A stretch of 64,000 nucleotides of DNA from Nemophila menziesii (lineage: Eukaryota; Streptophyta; Magnoliopsida; Boraginales; Hydrophyllaceae). The translations under genes and the position numbers were made by a program. Below are positions 33,961 through 47,915 of the stretch, in pieces; the stretch's first letter is position 1, and every line of letters begins with the position of its first letter. The stretch covers positions 64,170,899 through 64,234,898 of the forward strand of contig JARWIR010000001.1 in the NCBI GenBank assembly GCA_029959085.1. The letters are read 5' to 3'. Below the pieces are notes generated by a model. The model saw only the letters and a program-made list of their open reading frames with translations, was not told where the DNA came from and did no database searches.

Positions 33961-35651
33961 GATCTTTGATTTATTTTTGTCTTAATTCTTAATTTACGCA
34001 ACTAACTCTATTACATTTTAACTATTAAAATTAAATTATGTTGAATAATTTAATACACAATCCCCCTATTATTTAAACAATAATCACTACCAAAACTGTT
34101 ACACTTAAACCACAACAACTACTTCAGGCTTAAACCATATTGTCCCATCATCTCAATTTTTCACCATCGTAAAACAACAACAAAAGTATTCAACTTATCG
34201 TTCTTCATTATAAAGATTTTCATTAAACAAGATTAATTTAAAATTTTTCATCAAAACACCTACAATTCGTATATTGTTTGATACTTTTGATCACGATACT
34301 TCGCGCATATTTTTCCTTGTTGTCATCGACATCTTCATCTAATTTTCGACAATTTTGTTTTTGGTATTTGACGATCGATGAAGACGTATTTTCTTGATTT
34401 TGTCGTGTAGTGATAATGTAATTATTGGGCGTTGGAGATGATATTTAGTGTTGAATCTGTTGTAATTGTAAGTTATCGTGGTGATGTTTCATGACATGGT
34501 AGTGGCATCGTTATGATAACCTTAGATATGTGAGGATGGATATTATGATGGAGTTTCCAACGAATATAGTAATAGATAATGTCGATATAGCAGTTGACAA
34601 AGATAGTTATACATAATAATTTTGGATTTGGTGGTGTTGGTGAGGTGAGGCGGAGCGAAGAAGATGAACAGTGTAATAGAGCGAGGTTTAGGTAAAAGAA
34701 ACAAGGAATTTATTCTTGTGCCCTATCTTTGTCTTATGTGGGTGCCTTGAACTTATTTGATCGGTTATCCTAGGGGTAATATGCTTTTGGTTAACCATTT
34801 TTTTGTTTCGGTTTGTGTGAGAGATCGTATTGTAAACATTTGTTGATATTTATATTTAGATGATAAGTCTCCATGAATATGATGAAAAAAAATTTGTTCC
34901 CAGAAAATTGAAGGGTCTTTGATTGAAAGATTTGGGTGCTTGGAATAAACTTCTACTCATGAAAATATTATGGCAGATTGTGGATAAAAAATATTATTTA
35001 TGAATCAAATGGATACATGGAAAATACTTGAAAGATTTGAGTGTTTGTGAACGAGAAGTATCTAGAACGAATTCGCCTTTGTTGAAAGAATTTTGAAAAT
35101 TGAAGGATGATATAATGACTTCTCTCGTAATTATGGAAGGTGAAAATTTTATCAAAATGGTTTGGTAATATGAAGATTCTAGTTGCAAGATATGAATTCA
35201 ATATTGCGGATATTTCCTCCGTCATCGATCTTTCCTACATCGGTGATCTTCTAAGTGAGGATATATTTTTATGTAGAAGAAGTCTTACACCGCCTTTTTT
35301 CGTTGATCTTCTTCAAGGCCATGGTCGAATATAGTTTGGTATCCTTGTTTAACCCAAGCATGCGAGCATTGTATGAAAATTGTTACAACAACGATTACAA
35401 ACTAAAAGTAGAAAGGGTACATGAAATTTGACTCTCTTTATGGGATGTGTTGTGATAATTTTGTAACTATAAACACATATTTACGAGTATGTTTTCTCTA
35501 GCATGATTTGTAAAGATGTGCGAAATTGGTTAAGTATCAACAAAACCAAATATTATTCTAATCTCCCTCAAATGATTCAAAAAGATAAAATAGAGAAAAA
35601 ATTGGAGAAGAAAATCGACGTATTGATTTTGTAGCCACGTTATACTTCACC
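33961..35651. other. AT-rich spacer, nothing recognised
   Basis: No gene, terminal repeat or RNA motif was seen. Short open frames here show no family signature. Confidence 0.4.
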
Positions 35652-36423
<772 letters not shown>

Positions 36424-37170
36424 ATGACGAGCTTATTTAGAGAAGCCAACAATGAAGGTGGCGATGTTAATATTAATCCCCGCTTCTTCCTCAATTTACC
36501 TCCCTCCCAATCCTTCCATTTTCATTTACGACCACACTCTTAAGCTCGGAACCAAGCCCAATCACAAACCCAAGTCTAAAGCTTAATTTATAGTGCAATT
36601 ACTTTTTTTATGAAACGCTTATTGATGGAGCAGTATATCCTGCACCTAAGGAATAAGGAAGTACCACAAAGCAAGAAAGATTTGAGAGTTGTATAGGTGG
36701 TTGGACAAGGGTATTAATGGAAATAAAACCTCTTAATAATGTATTTAGTTTATATGGTAGTGTTAGTTTTGAATGTGTGATTCATAAGTTTCATTGTGAT
36801 ACTTATTTCGATTGAATACTCTTCAATTTCAAGAGAAAAGTTACGTTTAATCTGATTTTTCGGTTAGTTATTTCGCTATTTAGATCACTTAAGCCTTCGT
36901 ACAAAATTACTTCAAACTTTGCCTTATCTTTGAGTCTAAGCATGTTATCTACTTAATTTATGTATGTTTTTTTAGTGAAGTATTTACTTGTAAATTTTAC
37001 CCCTAATATTTCTGCAACTTTTTCAATTTGTCTCAACTACCTCAGGTTCTGAGCCAAAACACATATGATAGGGTTTTGTTGGAGGCTCCTTGTAGTGGGA
37101 ACGTGGCAAGTAATATAATTTCTAGGATGATTGACCCATGGGGTCTTGGAGACTACTATTATGTCTCATA
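36424..37170 (+). pseudogene. Possible fragment of an RsmB/NOP2-type RNA methyltransferase gene
   Basis: Two short open pieces look coding. At 36424 a 42-codon frame starts MTSLFREANNEGGDVNINPR. At 37045, directly after an acceptor-like CCTCAG, a frame reads VLSQNTYDRVLLEAPCSGNV. This resembles motif IV (DAPCSG with a preceding YDRVL) of RsmB/NOP2/Sun-type m5C RNA methyltransferases, with Asp replaced by Glu. It then runs 25 codons to a stop. No other methyltransferase motif was found. The call rests on one motif; chance is possible. Confidence 0.3.
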
Positions 37171-37439
37171 GAGACTTTGTCTCTACACTCTTCCATTAAG
37201 AGGTCATTAAAATCTTATAGTTCATATCATTTCATTTTATTTTTCCATATTTATCTCTCTTATTCTCTCCCCTCTTTATTTTTTTTACAGATTTCTCTCT
37301 CTCCATTTTCTCCACTCGTCAAAGCCATTTTTGTAGATTTTTGAGATTTTCTTTTTGAAAATTTCAAGCTCCATTTTTGCAGCATTTTGAGCTCTATTTT
37401 AAAGCATCTGGAGCTCTATTTTTGCATCATTTTCAAGCT

Positions 37440-38045
37440 ATTTTTGCAATACTTAGTGATTTTGGTGTAATACTCAGTGATTTTATGTTTGTACATAGTG
37501 ATTTTGTGTAATAATCAGTGAGTTTATGTTTTTACGTAGTGATTTTATGTTTATACGTAGTGATTTTATGTTAAACTTAGTAATTTTGCATAAAACTTAG
37601 CGAGATTTTGTTATGATTAGTGATACTCAACTTTTTTGCATTAATACTACATAATTTTGTGTTATAATCAGTGATACTCATCGTTTTGGCATTAATATAC
37701 AATGATGTTGTGTTATACCTAGTGATACTCAGCGATTTTGTATTAATACTCAGTGATTTTGTGTTGTACTCAGTGATTTCAAATTATACTTAGCAATCTC
37801 TCAAAAAATACTTAAAGAATTCACTAGTAAAAACTAAGTAAATAATTAAATAACAAAATCATTATTCAGTGAATTCTCTAAGTACTTAGTAATATTTTTT
37901 TAGCAATTAACAAATGTATGAGTTATTTTGCATAATATATAAGTTGTGTGTTAGTATACTCGACAAAAATATCTAAGCACTCATCAAATTCTTTGAATAC
38001 TCAGTAAATTCACTGAGTACTCAGATTATTCTCTAAGTGATTCCG
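37440..38045. repeat. Degenerate array of AGTGATTTTNTGTTNNNAC units
   Basis: From about 37455 the words AGTGATTTTGTGT, AGTGATTTTATGTT and CTCAGTGATTTTG recur every 20-30 bp for at least 340 bp. They fade after 37800 into related ACTCAGTGAATTC / CTAAGTACT words. No coding potential. Confidence 0.75.
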
Positions 38046-38575
38046 AAAACACTAAGTATTAACACAAGAATGAATGGGGAAATGACAAAAAAATCTGACT
38101 AAAATAATTATAAAGAATAATAATAAAATGAAAAAAATTACCCAAAACCATTTTTACATAAAAAGAAAAAAAATATATTTGATTTCGATTACAGAAAGAA
38201 AAAAAAAACTCCCCAGTGAAGCTTCTTCCTCGCCATCCCAAGTCGTTTGCTTCTAGAATGGATCTTCGTCGGAGCCAACTCACCTATAAAGCTCGAAACT
38301 AGTACATGTTCTTCTTCCGAGAAGAAAACCTGCGACGCGCAACCATTGTTCTAATTTGTTCTATATCTATAGCCGGAGAAGAAGACTCATGCGTGAAAAA
38401 ATAAGAAGAATCCATGTGTAGAATTAAATGAGATCTGTTAAAGGAAATGAGATTTGAAAGGAATGAAAAGTTGCTATGGTGAGAGAAAATGAGACTTTCA
38501 ATAAAGTGTGAGTGGTGATTTAAGAGAAGGAAGAAAAATTATAAAAATGTAGGGTTAAAAATATATTATGAATGA

Positions 38576-38633
<58 letters not shown>

Positions 38634-39271
38634 TCAAAATAGAATATACTAAGTAGAGAGATTTTTTAAAAATTTGGCATGTAGTGTTAAATCTTATTTG
38701 TGATCTTTATTAAGAATTGTAGATAAGTGAAATATGATTGGATTTATAGGAAGGGCTTCCAAGACCTATTGGGTAAAAATATCTAATATCTAATTTCTAA
38801 GTTTAATTGCACAGTTGGAACGACATTCAATATGTTAGAAACACTGTGTCAAATTGTTGTCTAGACCGGGTTTGAATTAACCACCCAAACGAGTTTTTCA
38901 ATATTCTGTTCCAATTTTTTTTGAATGCCTTTATACGGATTTCACTATTTTTTTATCTTCTAATTTACTCTTTAATAGTATCACTCTTTTATCTTTCTTG
39001 CTTTAAATGATATCCTAATATTCTTTTTATATAGAAGAAAAGAAAGGAAATGAAATGTCACTTAACAATTGATTTAATGAGTGAATATGTCAAAATATAT
39101 CTGTTGTATTTTTAATATATCTTTTCTCAATTTTAAGATTTGAATTTCATTAATATCAATAATTTTTTTAATTACTAAGATGTGAGTGGTATCTTAAGAA
39201 TGAAGAACTACCCTAACAATTATGATTTTTAAATAATACAAATAAAATTTACATGTTGAGTCTCAACCTAA
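38046..39271. other. AT-rich spacer with (TA)n at 38581-38627
   Basis: A perfect TA microsatellite of about 47 bp; otherwise nothing recognised. Confidence 0.5.
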
Positions 39272-39718
39272 GGGTTTGTTTGGATGAAAAGATAGGGAAG
39301 GAAGAGATTATATTAAAGGATTCTAACAATCCATTCTTTTGTTTGTATTACACAAGATTGAAAGGGAAAGGTTAGTAAATGATTCTTACAATACATTATG
39401 TCCTTATATATTTTATCTTTCTAATTCGGTGGGATTAGAAGGGAGGAATTCTTTTATTATGTTGTAATGTCTAAATTACCCTTATTATTTCCTTATAAAA
39501 TATTTTGATAGGGGTATATGAGTTATTTAGTTATAAAAAGAATTCTTTCCTCCCATTATTACTCTAATTCAAACATCGGATACCTATAATCCTTTAATAA
39601 AATCTCCTCATCTCTTTTTATTCATCCAACAAAATTTAATACTTTCCTTTTTATATTTTTATTATACTCTCATTTTCTATCTTTTACTAAAAAATTCCTT
39701 CTTAATTCAAACGGACTC
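39272..39718. mobile_element. Tourist-like (PIF/Harbinger) MITE
   Basis: A 447-bp element with ends GGGTTTGTTTGGATGAA and TTAATTCAAACGGACTC (imperfect inverted repeats). It is flanked on both sides by TAA (39269-39271 and 39719-39721), the 3-bp duplication of this superfamily. No coding capacity. Confidence 0.65.
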
Positions 39719-40430
39719 TAAGATTAGGCTCACTTATGCTTATGACTCATTTAAATATAAGATATAGATTTTGAAATTTTAAAGCCTAGAAAACCTATAC
39801 TTTCTAACTTATTTTTTGGGAATTTTGAATCTTTAACGATAATAATAATAATTGTTATTATAATACTAATAGACGACAATCTTTTACGGGCATGAATTGC
39901 AACAAGAGTCTGAAATGATATTTGTCTACAAATAATCTGAAAACACGTGATGAGATGGCAGTTGTCGATATCTTTCTGCATTAGCTTAGGAAACTAATAA
40001 TGACTTCAGAATACGTACATACATATATTGATATACATATGGGGTTGTCGTTGTGGTGATCATGAGTAAGATAAGCATTTGACCTGGCAGATCAAACATG
40101 TGAAGTGATGGACTTTAAACTACAAGCCATTTCCTCACTACTCAGTGGGATAGAAAGACAATCCAAACTCTGTCTCTTCGCTATGCGTGCATGAGAGGAA
40201 ATTGACCATGCACACTTGATACTACTATTGTCAATCAATCATCCTAGACTATTAGGGTGGTCCTACAACATGAGACTCTATTATGCAAATGATAACATAA
40301 TAAAAAGTGAATATTCAAACTTCAATGTAACTACCTACCAATAAATGTTTTAATAAGCATGGATGGTCGTATATATTAAGAGTGTATAGATGTTTTGTAA
40401 AGGGTAACTTAAAAGAGATGTTAGACCTCT
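39719..40430. other. Spacer, nothing recognised
   Basis: No feature could be supported. Confidence 0.35.
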
Positions 40431-40621
40431 TTTTTTTTTTTTTTTTTTTTAATAAGAACAATTAGGTTTTAAGAAAAAAATCAAAAAAGATCAAATAATT
40501 TTTCATTTTCACTACAAAACCTCTTTATATTTTTATTTCTTTTTTTTTCTTAAAATACAAAAACTCATTCTATAATATTTTTTTTCATTTATTTTTTTCT
40601 CCTTAACTTTTTATACATTAG

Positions 40622-40690
<69 letters not shown>
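40431..40690. repeat. T-run and (CT)n microsatellite
   Basis: A T-run of about 20 bases at 40431-40451 and perfect CT repeats at 40624-40690. Confidence 0.95.
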
Positions 40691-40693
<3 letters not shown>

Positions 40694-42294
40694 AAAACAA
40701 AACCAAATAATAAATTTATAATGGAATTTAAATTTTCATATGTCTAAAAGATCATTTTTACGTAAAAAAAACTTATCAAATCTATCATTTTAATCAACAA
40801 TTTTTTATGTATCCAGTAAGTATCGATCTATGGGTATAGATATGTATATATATGAACATGTATGAGTACAGATCTGTTTGTATGTTTATAGATCTGTCTG
40901 TATGTATGAGTATATACCCCCAATCGACTATATTGGTATATGCCCAGTTGTATTTGTATGGTATTTACTCAGTTGGATTTATACGAGTATGTACCTAGTT
41001 GGATTTGTATAGGTATGTGTATGGATCATAATGCGTTATGGGTAATTACCCAATTGTATTTTGTTGGTTCTAATTGATAGTCTTATTCTTATGTAGGAAA
41101 TCAAACTAGTTACCTATATACCTATCATTGGCATGGACATGGAATGAACCTTGATATGGACATCGACAAGGAAATAATAACCTTAAAAATGGATATATAC
41201 CCATCACCGAACTATTGCACGGATTTTGACAAAAAAAACTACATTGAACAAAAAAAATTTGGATAGGGATATATACGAAATGCTTGTAAGGACTTATAAT
41301 ATAATTATAAAAAAGTTAAACTTTATAACGATTATAAAAATGGACGTTGGTATATACCTATCACTGAATATACCATTACCACAATGGACTCATACCCACC
41401 AAAACGAAAAAAGGGTAGTAAAATAAAATTACAAGCCGTTAACCAGGCCTTTTAAATTAAGTTTATGTACTTCTAGACATATATAAGTAGGTTCTTCTTT
41501 TTCGAAAAGGATTTTTAAGTTTAATTTTTGAAAATTAATTGTTTTGGAATATTTTGATTCAACATATATTGATATATCCCTCTATAGTTGTTGGAAAAAA
41601 CGCAATTGTAATGACAAAAATTTGAATAATGAAAAACTTTTACAAACAAAAAAAAAATTAAAACCTTACTATTCGAATTTGTGTTTAGTGGCGTGGATAT
41701 GTCCTCTATTTTAAGAATAAAATTTTGTTACAATCGAGATACTATGTTTCTTATCGTCAATCATTCCTCAAAGTATAAATACTACATCCTTCAATTATAT
41801 GCACTCACAATTAACAGATTAAATTCACTTAGAAACTTTTTGCTCAAAACTATTGCGTAACAATAGAAGAATAGATGATTAGAACGTTGGTGGTTTATCA
41901 GATGAGTGGTTGAAGACTATTTTATATAACACTAAATGGATTCAAAAGGTTCAGCATGAGGCAACAAACCATGTGAGAAGGATTTGGCTTTTGATCTACA
42001 AATGTTGTGTTTGTTTAAATTTTTAGGCCTTTGAAAAACGTGGGAAAGAGGTAAGGAGATGAGAATCAATAATTAAAGTCATACATTGTGAAGCAATTTT
42101 TCACAACTCAACTCCTATATAAAACCTGTAAGCAAAAGTAGATTTGTTTTAATTCTCTCAAGTCCCCAAACCACACCACGTCTCATCTTGTTTTTGTTGG
42201 AATCAAAGTTGGGCCAGACGGGCTACGACACACATGAAGGGGTGAATCACAAATCCATGCAACAAATGTGGTTGCCCTTTTGAACTCTAATAAT
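40691..42294. other. AT-rich spacer, nothing recognised
   Basis: It contains GTATGTATGAGTATATACCC-like irregular repeats at 40830-41030. No gene recognised. Confidence 0.4.
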
Positions 42295-44738
42295 AACACT
42301 TGGTAAAATAAAAAGATTAAATATCCCTCCAATCCAACGGTGTGAGAAATTGCATTGCACCAATGTGTTACAACTGTATCATACTCTATTCTCACCAATG
42401 GTCATCCTAAAAGCATTAAAAAACCTACAAAAGGATTGAGACAGGGAGACCCCTTATCTCCTTTCCTATTTTGCATTGTTACACAGGCTCTTTCCTCCTT
42501 AATCCATGATAAAGTTAACAAAAATCTTATAAAAGGCATTAAATTAAGTAGAAATTGCCCTACTCTCACTCATATTCTATTTGCAGATGATAGTCTTTTT
42601 TCCTTAAGGCAGATGAACATCAATTTCATAATTTTAAAAAGGCTTTAAATGCTTATAGTATTGCTTCAGGGCAACATATTAATCTCAACAAAAGTGGGGT
42701 GGTCTATAGCAAGGATACTCCATCTAATATCGCTTATAATCTTACTTATATTCTTAATATGAACCATCTTTCTAATTTGGGCACGTATCTAGGATTACCC
42801 TCTGATTGGGGTAGATCAAAGATTAAAGCTCTTGAATGGTTGATTGAAAGAGTCATTACTGAACTTGATAATTGGAATTTCAAAATACTTTATGAAGCAG
42901 GGAAGGAAGTCATGATAAAAGCAGTAACTCAATCAATTCTTGTTTACATTATGACTATTTTTTATATACCTCAAGCTATATCTGAAAAAATATCCTCTCT
43001 TATCTCTAATTATTTGTAGGGAAAAAAAGGTAAAAATAGAATTCATTGGAAAAAATGGAAATATCTTGAAATGCCTAAAAGAGAAGGTGGCTTGAACTTA
43101 AAAAAATTTACAAATATGAATATATCACTTCTTACCTCCTCGACCTGGAAATTTAATCTTAATAAAAGCTCTATTGCTCATTCTATCTTAAAAGGGATTT
43201 ATTTTCCAAATGACTCTTTTAATACTGCTAAACTTGGTTATAATCCATCTTGGGGATGGAGGAGTCTCTTACAGGGAAGAAATAACTACCTTCTTGATAC
43301 TAAATGGATTGTGGGTTATGGTAAAACTATTAAAATTTGGAATGATGAATGGATTCCAAAATCTAGAAAACCTATTAATACTTTAAATCACTCTGCTACC
43401 TTTGTCTCTAATCTTATTACTCAGGATAACTTGGAATACTAGTCTTGTTAATGACATTTTTTAGCATTATTACAAAGAGAAAATCTTGGCCCTTAATATT
43501 AGTATTACTGGTGCTTAGGATACACTCATTTGGAAGCATTCTAGAAATGGCAATCTAACTGCAAAACAATTTTATCAAAATCTTAATACTAAAGAAGTTA
43601 CTGATTATAGAAATCAAAACCAAATAAACCCTTCATCTTCTTTTAAATTTCATGATTCTTTTTGGGAGGATATTTGGAAACTTAATCTCCCTCCAAATTT
43701 AAAAAATTTCACTTAGAGAATCATGTCAAGTGCTTTATCTACTGAAAGTAATAAATGTATAAGGAAATGTGCACTAAACAATACCTGCGAAATTTGCAAT
43801 TCTGATACTGAAAATCTTGAACATCTTTTCTTTTATTGTTCAAGCTCTACAGCTACTTGGTTTGCAACTCCTATGGGTCTCTTCTTCTCTAATAATTTTA
43901 ATCTTAGAATTGATAAATGGCTCCAAGATCTTATGGATGCTTAATATCCAAAAGATGATAGAGAAAGACCCTTAGTTGAGATGGCAATTTGGATTCTTTG
44001 GTTTATCTGGAAACCTAGAAATAAAATGATCTTTGAGAATTTAAACATGTGTCCCATTATGAATGCTTCAAGAGCATATAAAGCTTATGATGAGTTTTTT
44101 AAATATACAAATTTCAACTCTGAAGCTGACTTAATACCCCATCAAGAAAATACAGACTTATCTTATATTTCCAGGGAGTTATATGCTTCAAACCTTAACT
44201 ATATCTTTTTTTATGCTTCATTTCTTATCTTAACTAATACAACTGCTGGTGGGTGTATTTTCAGTGACTCAAAGGGAAAATTTTGAAAGCAAAAGCTTGG
44301 AAAGTTTAAAGCTAACTCCCCTAAAGAAGTTGAGGCAACGGGCATCCGTTTTGCTATCACTGAAGCTGCTACTCAACCTTCTTGCAATTATTTTTTGAAG
44401 AATGATTGTTCTAGTCTCATCAACAAGCTCAAGACAAGCACAAGGTTTGGAAATCGTCATTTATCTCACATATTTGAAGATAATCAAACATGTTGCATTC
44501 TACTACAGTTGATTTCCACTTTACTCCTCAGAAATCAAATCAAGTTGCGGATTGGGTCACAAAAAAGAGCATTTCATGTACACTTCCTTGCAATTGGGCG
44601 GTTTCCATACCCTCACCCTTTGTAATTTGTTCTTATTTGATCTTGTAGCTTCATGATTAATCTAGAAACTATCTAAACTTATTGTATTGTATTTATTTTC
44701 TATTAATTTAAATTTAGTTTTCGTAAAAAAAAGGGTCG
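42295..44738 (+). pseudogene. 5'-truncated L1-type LINE (family II), decayed
   Basis: It starts inside the reverse transcriptase: CVTTVSYSILTNGHP (42370), then TKGLRQGDPLSPFLFCIVTQ, then the catalytic ILFADDSLF near 42577. Next are LGTYLGLPSDWGRSKIKALE (42774) and the post-RT block WGWRSLLQGRNNYLLDTKWI (43251). The zf-RVT part is CEICNSDTENLEHLFFYCSS (about 43790-43850), and a weak RNase H-like end lies at 43980-44630. An A-run at about 44730 closes it. Stops interrupt the frame at several points, but it is better preserved than its relative at 19.2-22.5 kb. 5' truncation is usual for LINE insertions. Confidence 0.8.
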
Positions 44739-44739
44739 A

Positions 44740-44939
44740 TCAAAATTTGTTGGCTATGCAGTCATTTAAACTCGACAATATCCAACAAGTGGCTAATAGA
44801 GATAAGAAAGATCCAAGGATTCAGATATAATGTTTTGAGCAAAAGATGAACGAAATACACTTAAACGTCAATATCTTACAACTTGAATTGGTGTGTACTG
44901 AAGTGAGCCAACAACCAAATCATGTCAATTTATCCTCTA
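44740..44939. other. Short spacer, nothing recognised
   Basis: No supported feature. Confidence 0.35.
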
Positions 44940-45227
44940 CACTGTTCTAAAAATTGGCCTAGGCGGTGCATAGGCACTAGAAGGTAGTGTACCTTCTATA
45001 AATGGCCAAGGCAGCCTCCAGGCGGTCTCAGAAGGTCCAAGGCGGGACTAGGCGGCGCCTAGGCAGACCGAGGCGGCCGCCTAGGTGGTATGGAGGCTAA
45101 AAATTATAAAAAAATCTATTTTTAATACAAAAAATTTAAAAAAAAACACTATTTTTGGATATGCCCGCCTGATCCCCTAGGCGCTCGAAAGTGGTTGACC
45201 GTCCGCTTAGCGCCTTTTAAAACACTG
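44940..45227. mobile_element. hAT-like MITE with CCTAGGCGG-rich interior, different ends
   Basis: A 288-bp element with ends CACTGTTCTAAAA and TTTTAAAACACTG. The interior is full of CCTAGGCGG-like words, as in the MITEs at 772 and 61123, but the ends differ. Flanking octamers do not match, so the exact boundaries and the superfamily are less certain. Confidence 0.6.
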
Positions 45228-45328
45228 ATTTGTATATGCGTTAGTTTAATGACACTCTATTTCATATAGTGCCTTACGACACTAACCTCTAAAGCTCTTA
45301 CTAACGGTCATGCAACACCATCAAACGA

Positions 45329-45342
45329 GGGGGGGGGGGGGG
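45329..45342. repeat. Run of 14 G
   Basis: A perfect G homopolymer adjoining the truncated end of the Ulp1-like pseudogene. Confidence 0.95.
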
Positions 45343-45344
45343 CT

Positions 45345-47307
45345 CTTTAAGGTATTCCTAATACCTCATTGACATCTAAATATGAAAACATAAGCTCACT
45401 ACCCATTAATTTTAAAGAACTAGACTCAACGTCAAACATATCTACCATAAATTAGAAATTTTCGTTCTTCAAAATACATTTAGGGAAGTCAAGCAAACCA
45501 TCAAAACCCATATTACGACTTGGCCTAGCTAATTGTTTAGCTTATCGTTTAAGCAGTGCATTTTCAGTAACGATAGCTTCGAAACCAGTTTCACCTACAC
45601 TAAAAGTCAAATCACATAAGTACAATAACTTTTGAACAAATGACAATAATTGAATAAAAGGCATCATGCAACAATATAGGGTCCAATACTACTATTTTGG
45701 ATATTATGGGGGACCTATGATGCAATTTCATATAATAATGGGAACAAAGGTACACTTTTAATATAAACAGGCACTTGTTTTGCAATATTACAAAATATTT
45801 ATACGGGCATCGAAGTTGTGGTGACATTGACAATACTACAATTTGCGTTGTCATGGTGACTAGTGATGCAATTTCGCATACTATGGAAAACTAAATTGCA
45901 TACTAAATAATTATAGGGCCAGTTGTGAAATTTAACATAAATAGGACATTTTCTTCTTTTTTGTAGTACCTACTATGAACGTGTAGTGCAATTTTCTTTG
46001 CTCCTTTTTATGTGTAAGACCTAAAGTAAAAATTTATGTATTTATAGTACCTACTAAAGTATAATTTTATACGTTTATAGTATTTATTGTTCAATATACC
46101 ATAAATAGGAGCTATTCTTCTTATTTGTATATTATGGGGACCTCATACACACTTTACAATATAAGTAACATTAAAACGAACTAACTTACAAATACAAATT
46201 TTAATTAATTAAAAAAACACACCTCCCAGATATCTTCATCCGTGTGAGGCAACTCTTCTTCTAGTGAGGATCTTGTGCAAAAATCTTTCTCATATATTGC
46301 GCTGATACGCAAGGGCAACTTAAAAAATCATTCTCGAAGTACGTCCATTTCAACGGGCACTCCGAAGAAAAATTAAGTTTACTTCTTGCGCCATTATTTT
46401 CCTAGTATCCATACATATACAAGTAGAAACAACAGATTAATCTTCATAAAATTCAAAACAAGCAAAACTAATATATTAAAAGTCACACTTTGTCGAGCTC
46501 AAGGGTCTTGATAGTTCGAGTGGCTCACTTTCCTTTCCACGAAGCAAACACTGCCAAATATAACATATGTAAGTGTAACCAACTCAAACAAGGTTCGATA
46601 ATCTAAATTAACCTATTTTAGTTTATTAAAATATAATTGATGAACTCAAGCAATAATTTGCAAATTTCTAACCAGTAAATCTATATTCCATGGAGAAAAA
46701 ATTCTAACCTAACAATTTTATACAAAATAACAAAGAATCTGCCAAAGCTAGACCCATTAAACTGAGGAGTAAAGAATACAATTATAAAGAACAACTAATT
46801 CCCTAAAACCTCACCCTAGAAACGCCAAACCCAGAAAACCTAAACATATCAGAAAATGCTAAAAAGCTAGGAACTTAAAGCATTAATGTCAAACAATAAT
46901 AAACCTTTAAACCTTAATCATTGAATCCCAAATCCTAGAAAAAACAGAAAAATAAAACAATTAAAAAAACATAATAAAACCCTAAAACCTAAACAGTGAA
47001 ACCGTAAACCCAAAAAATCCAAAAATACCAGAAAACGCATTAACGCTAAGAACAAAAGAAACAAAATCCTAAAACCTAACCCATTAATACCAAATACCAG
47101 AAAAACCATAAAATTCTTTATCGTCAAACCAAAAATACATTATATACCCAAGCTCACTAAAACAAGACTCATAAACCCTAATTTACATTAAAAATGTGCA
47201 TGTATTTTTTAATTACCTCTTTCCAAAGTTCTTTTATCCTTGTTTTCCATTAGTTCTTGTTTTTGTTCTTCGTGCTTAGTTCGAAAAAAACTCCTCCCGA
47301 TGGTCAT
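45345..47307 (-). pseudogene. Second Ulp1-type MULE gene, N-terminal part only, decayed
   Basis: The clearest exon (about 45610-45345, after a TTTTAG acceptor) reads ETGFEAIVTENALLKR, stop, then SRNMGFDGLLDFPKCILKNE, stop, then VDMFDVESSSLKLMGSELMF and YLDVNEVLGIP. This matches the conserved N-terminal domain of plant MULE Ulp1-fusion proteins (GF-GLL, then an ENFD-SS-L-like block, then a DV--ILG-P block) and parallels LTSKDVRLILGV in the gene at 28.4-32.4 kb. Further possible exons lie at 46420-46205, 46550-46485 and 47307-47217 (MTIGRSFFRTKHEEQKQELM, donor AG|GTAATT), but they do not all join in frame. No catalytic domain is left; the locus ends at the G-run. The intervening region shares GGGACCTATGATGCAATTTC phrases with the MULE leader. 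Confidence 0.5.
46795..47120. repeat. Degenerate tandem repeat with CCCTAAAACCT motif
   Basis: Units starting CCCTAAAACCT, followed by AAACCCA and ACCAGAAAA words, begin at about 46801, 46979 and 47070. They lie in what would be an intron of the Ulp1-like pseudogene. They resemble plant telomere words but do not repeat TTTAGGG regularly. Confidence 0.5.
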
Positions 47308-47897
47308 TCAACTTCTGTTTGTGCGTGTGTGTGTGATTGAGAGAGAGAGGCGAGGGGGGGATGACACATAGAAAACCAAAACTGATTTGAAAATACTCTA
47401 ATACATGCAAGGAAAATGGATTTCCACCCCATCCCCTTAATTACAATTATTAAAAATAATTAAAAAACATGCATTGTTGACACATGTCAAATGAGAGATT
47501 TTAGAAATGAAATCTATGTCGAAATATTTGGATGAAAACACACCCGAAAATGATATCTATCCCACAATAAATACTTGAACAAGAATAAAAAATTACTATG
47601 GTACTTTTAAGGGTTTTACAGTAAAAACTAGAAAAATAAAAATCTAACATAAACAAATAGTTTAGAACATAAATTCATAATTAATTCAAGTTGAAAAACT
47701 ATTTTTTGAAAAATCTTACTCAAGTCACACAAAATCTTGTCATCCAAGGATAGTGTTGACCTAACCTTTGTTTTAATCTTGTTTTAATATTCAACAAACC
47801 ACTTTTTAACTAAAATTATTGTTGGGATTCATAATACTATAAGTTTCATATTTAAAAGCAAGTGGCATATATCATGTTTTATATTGATCTTTTTTAG
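47308..47897. other. Spacer; upstream of the Ulp1-like pseudogene
   Basis: It contains a GT/GA-rich stretch at 47322-47358 that would be a CT-rich leader on the minus strand, as in the intact MULE. No other feature. Confidence 0.4.
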
Positions 47898-47915
47898 TGT
47901 GACAAAAACAGGGTC

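Noticed and set aside
46795..47120. Interstitial telomere repeat
   Set aside because: CCCTAAA-like words occur but not as a regular 7-bp tandem; it is a longer degenerate repeat.
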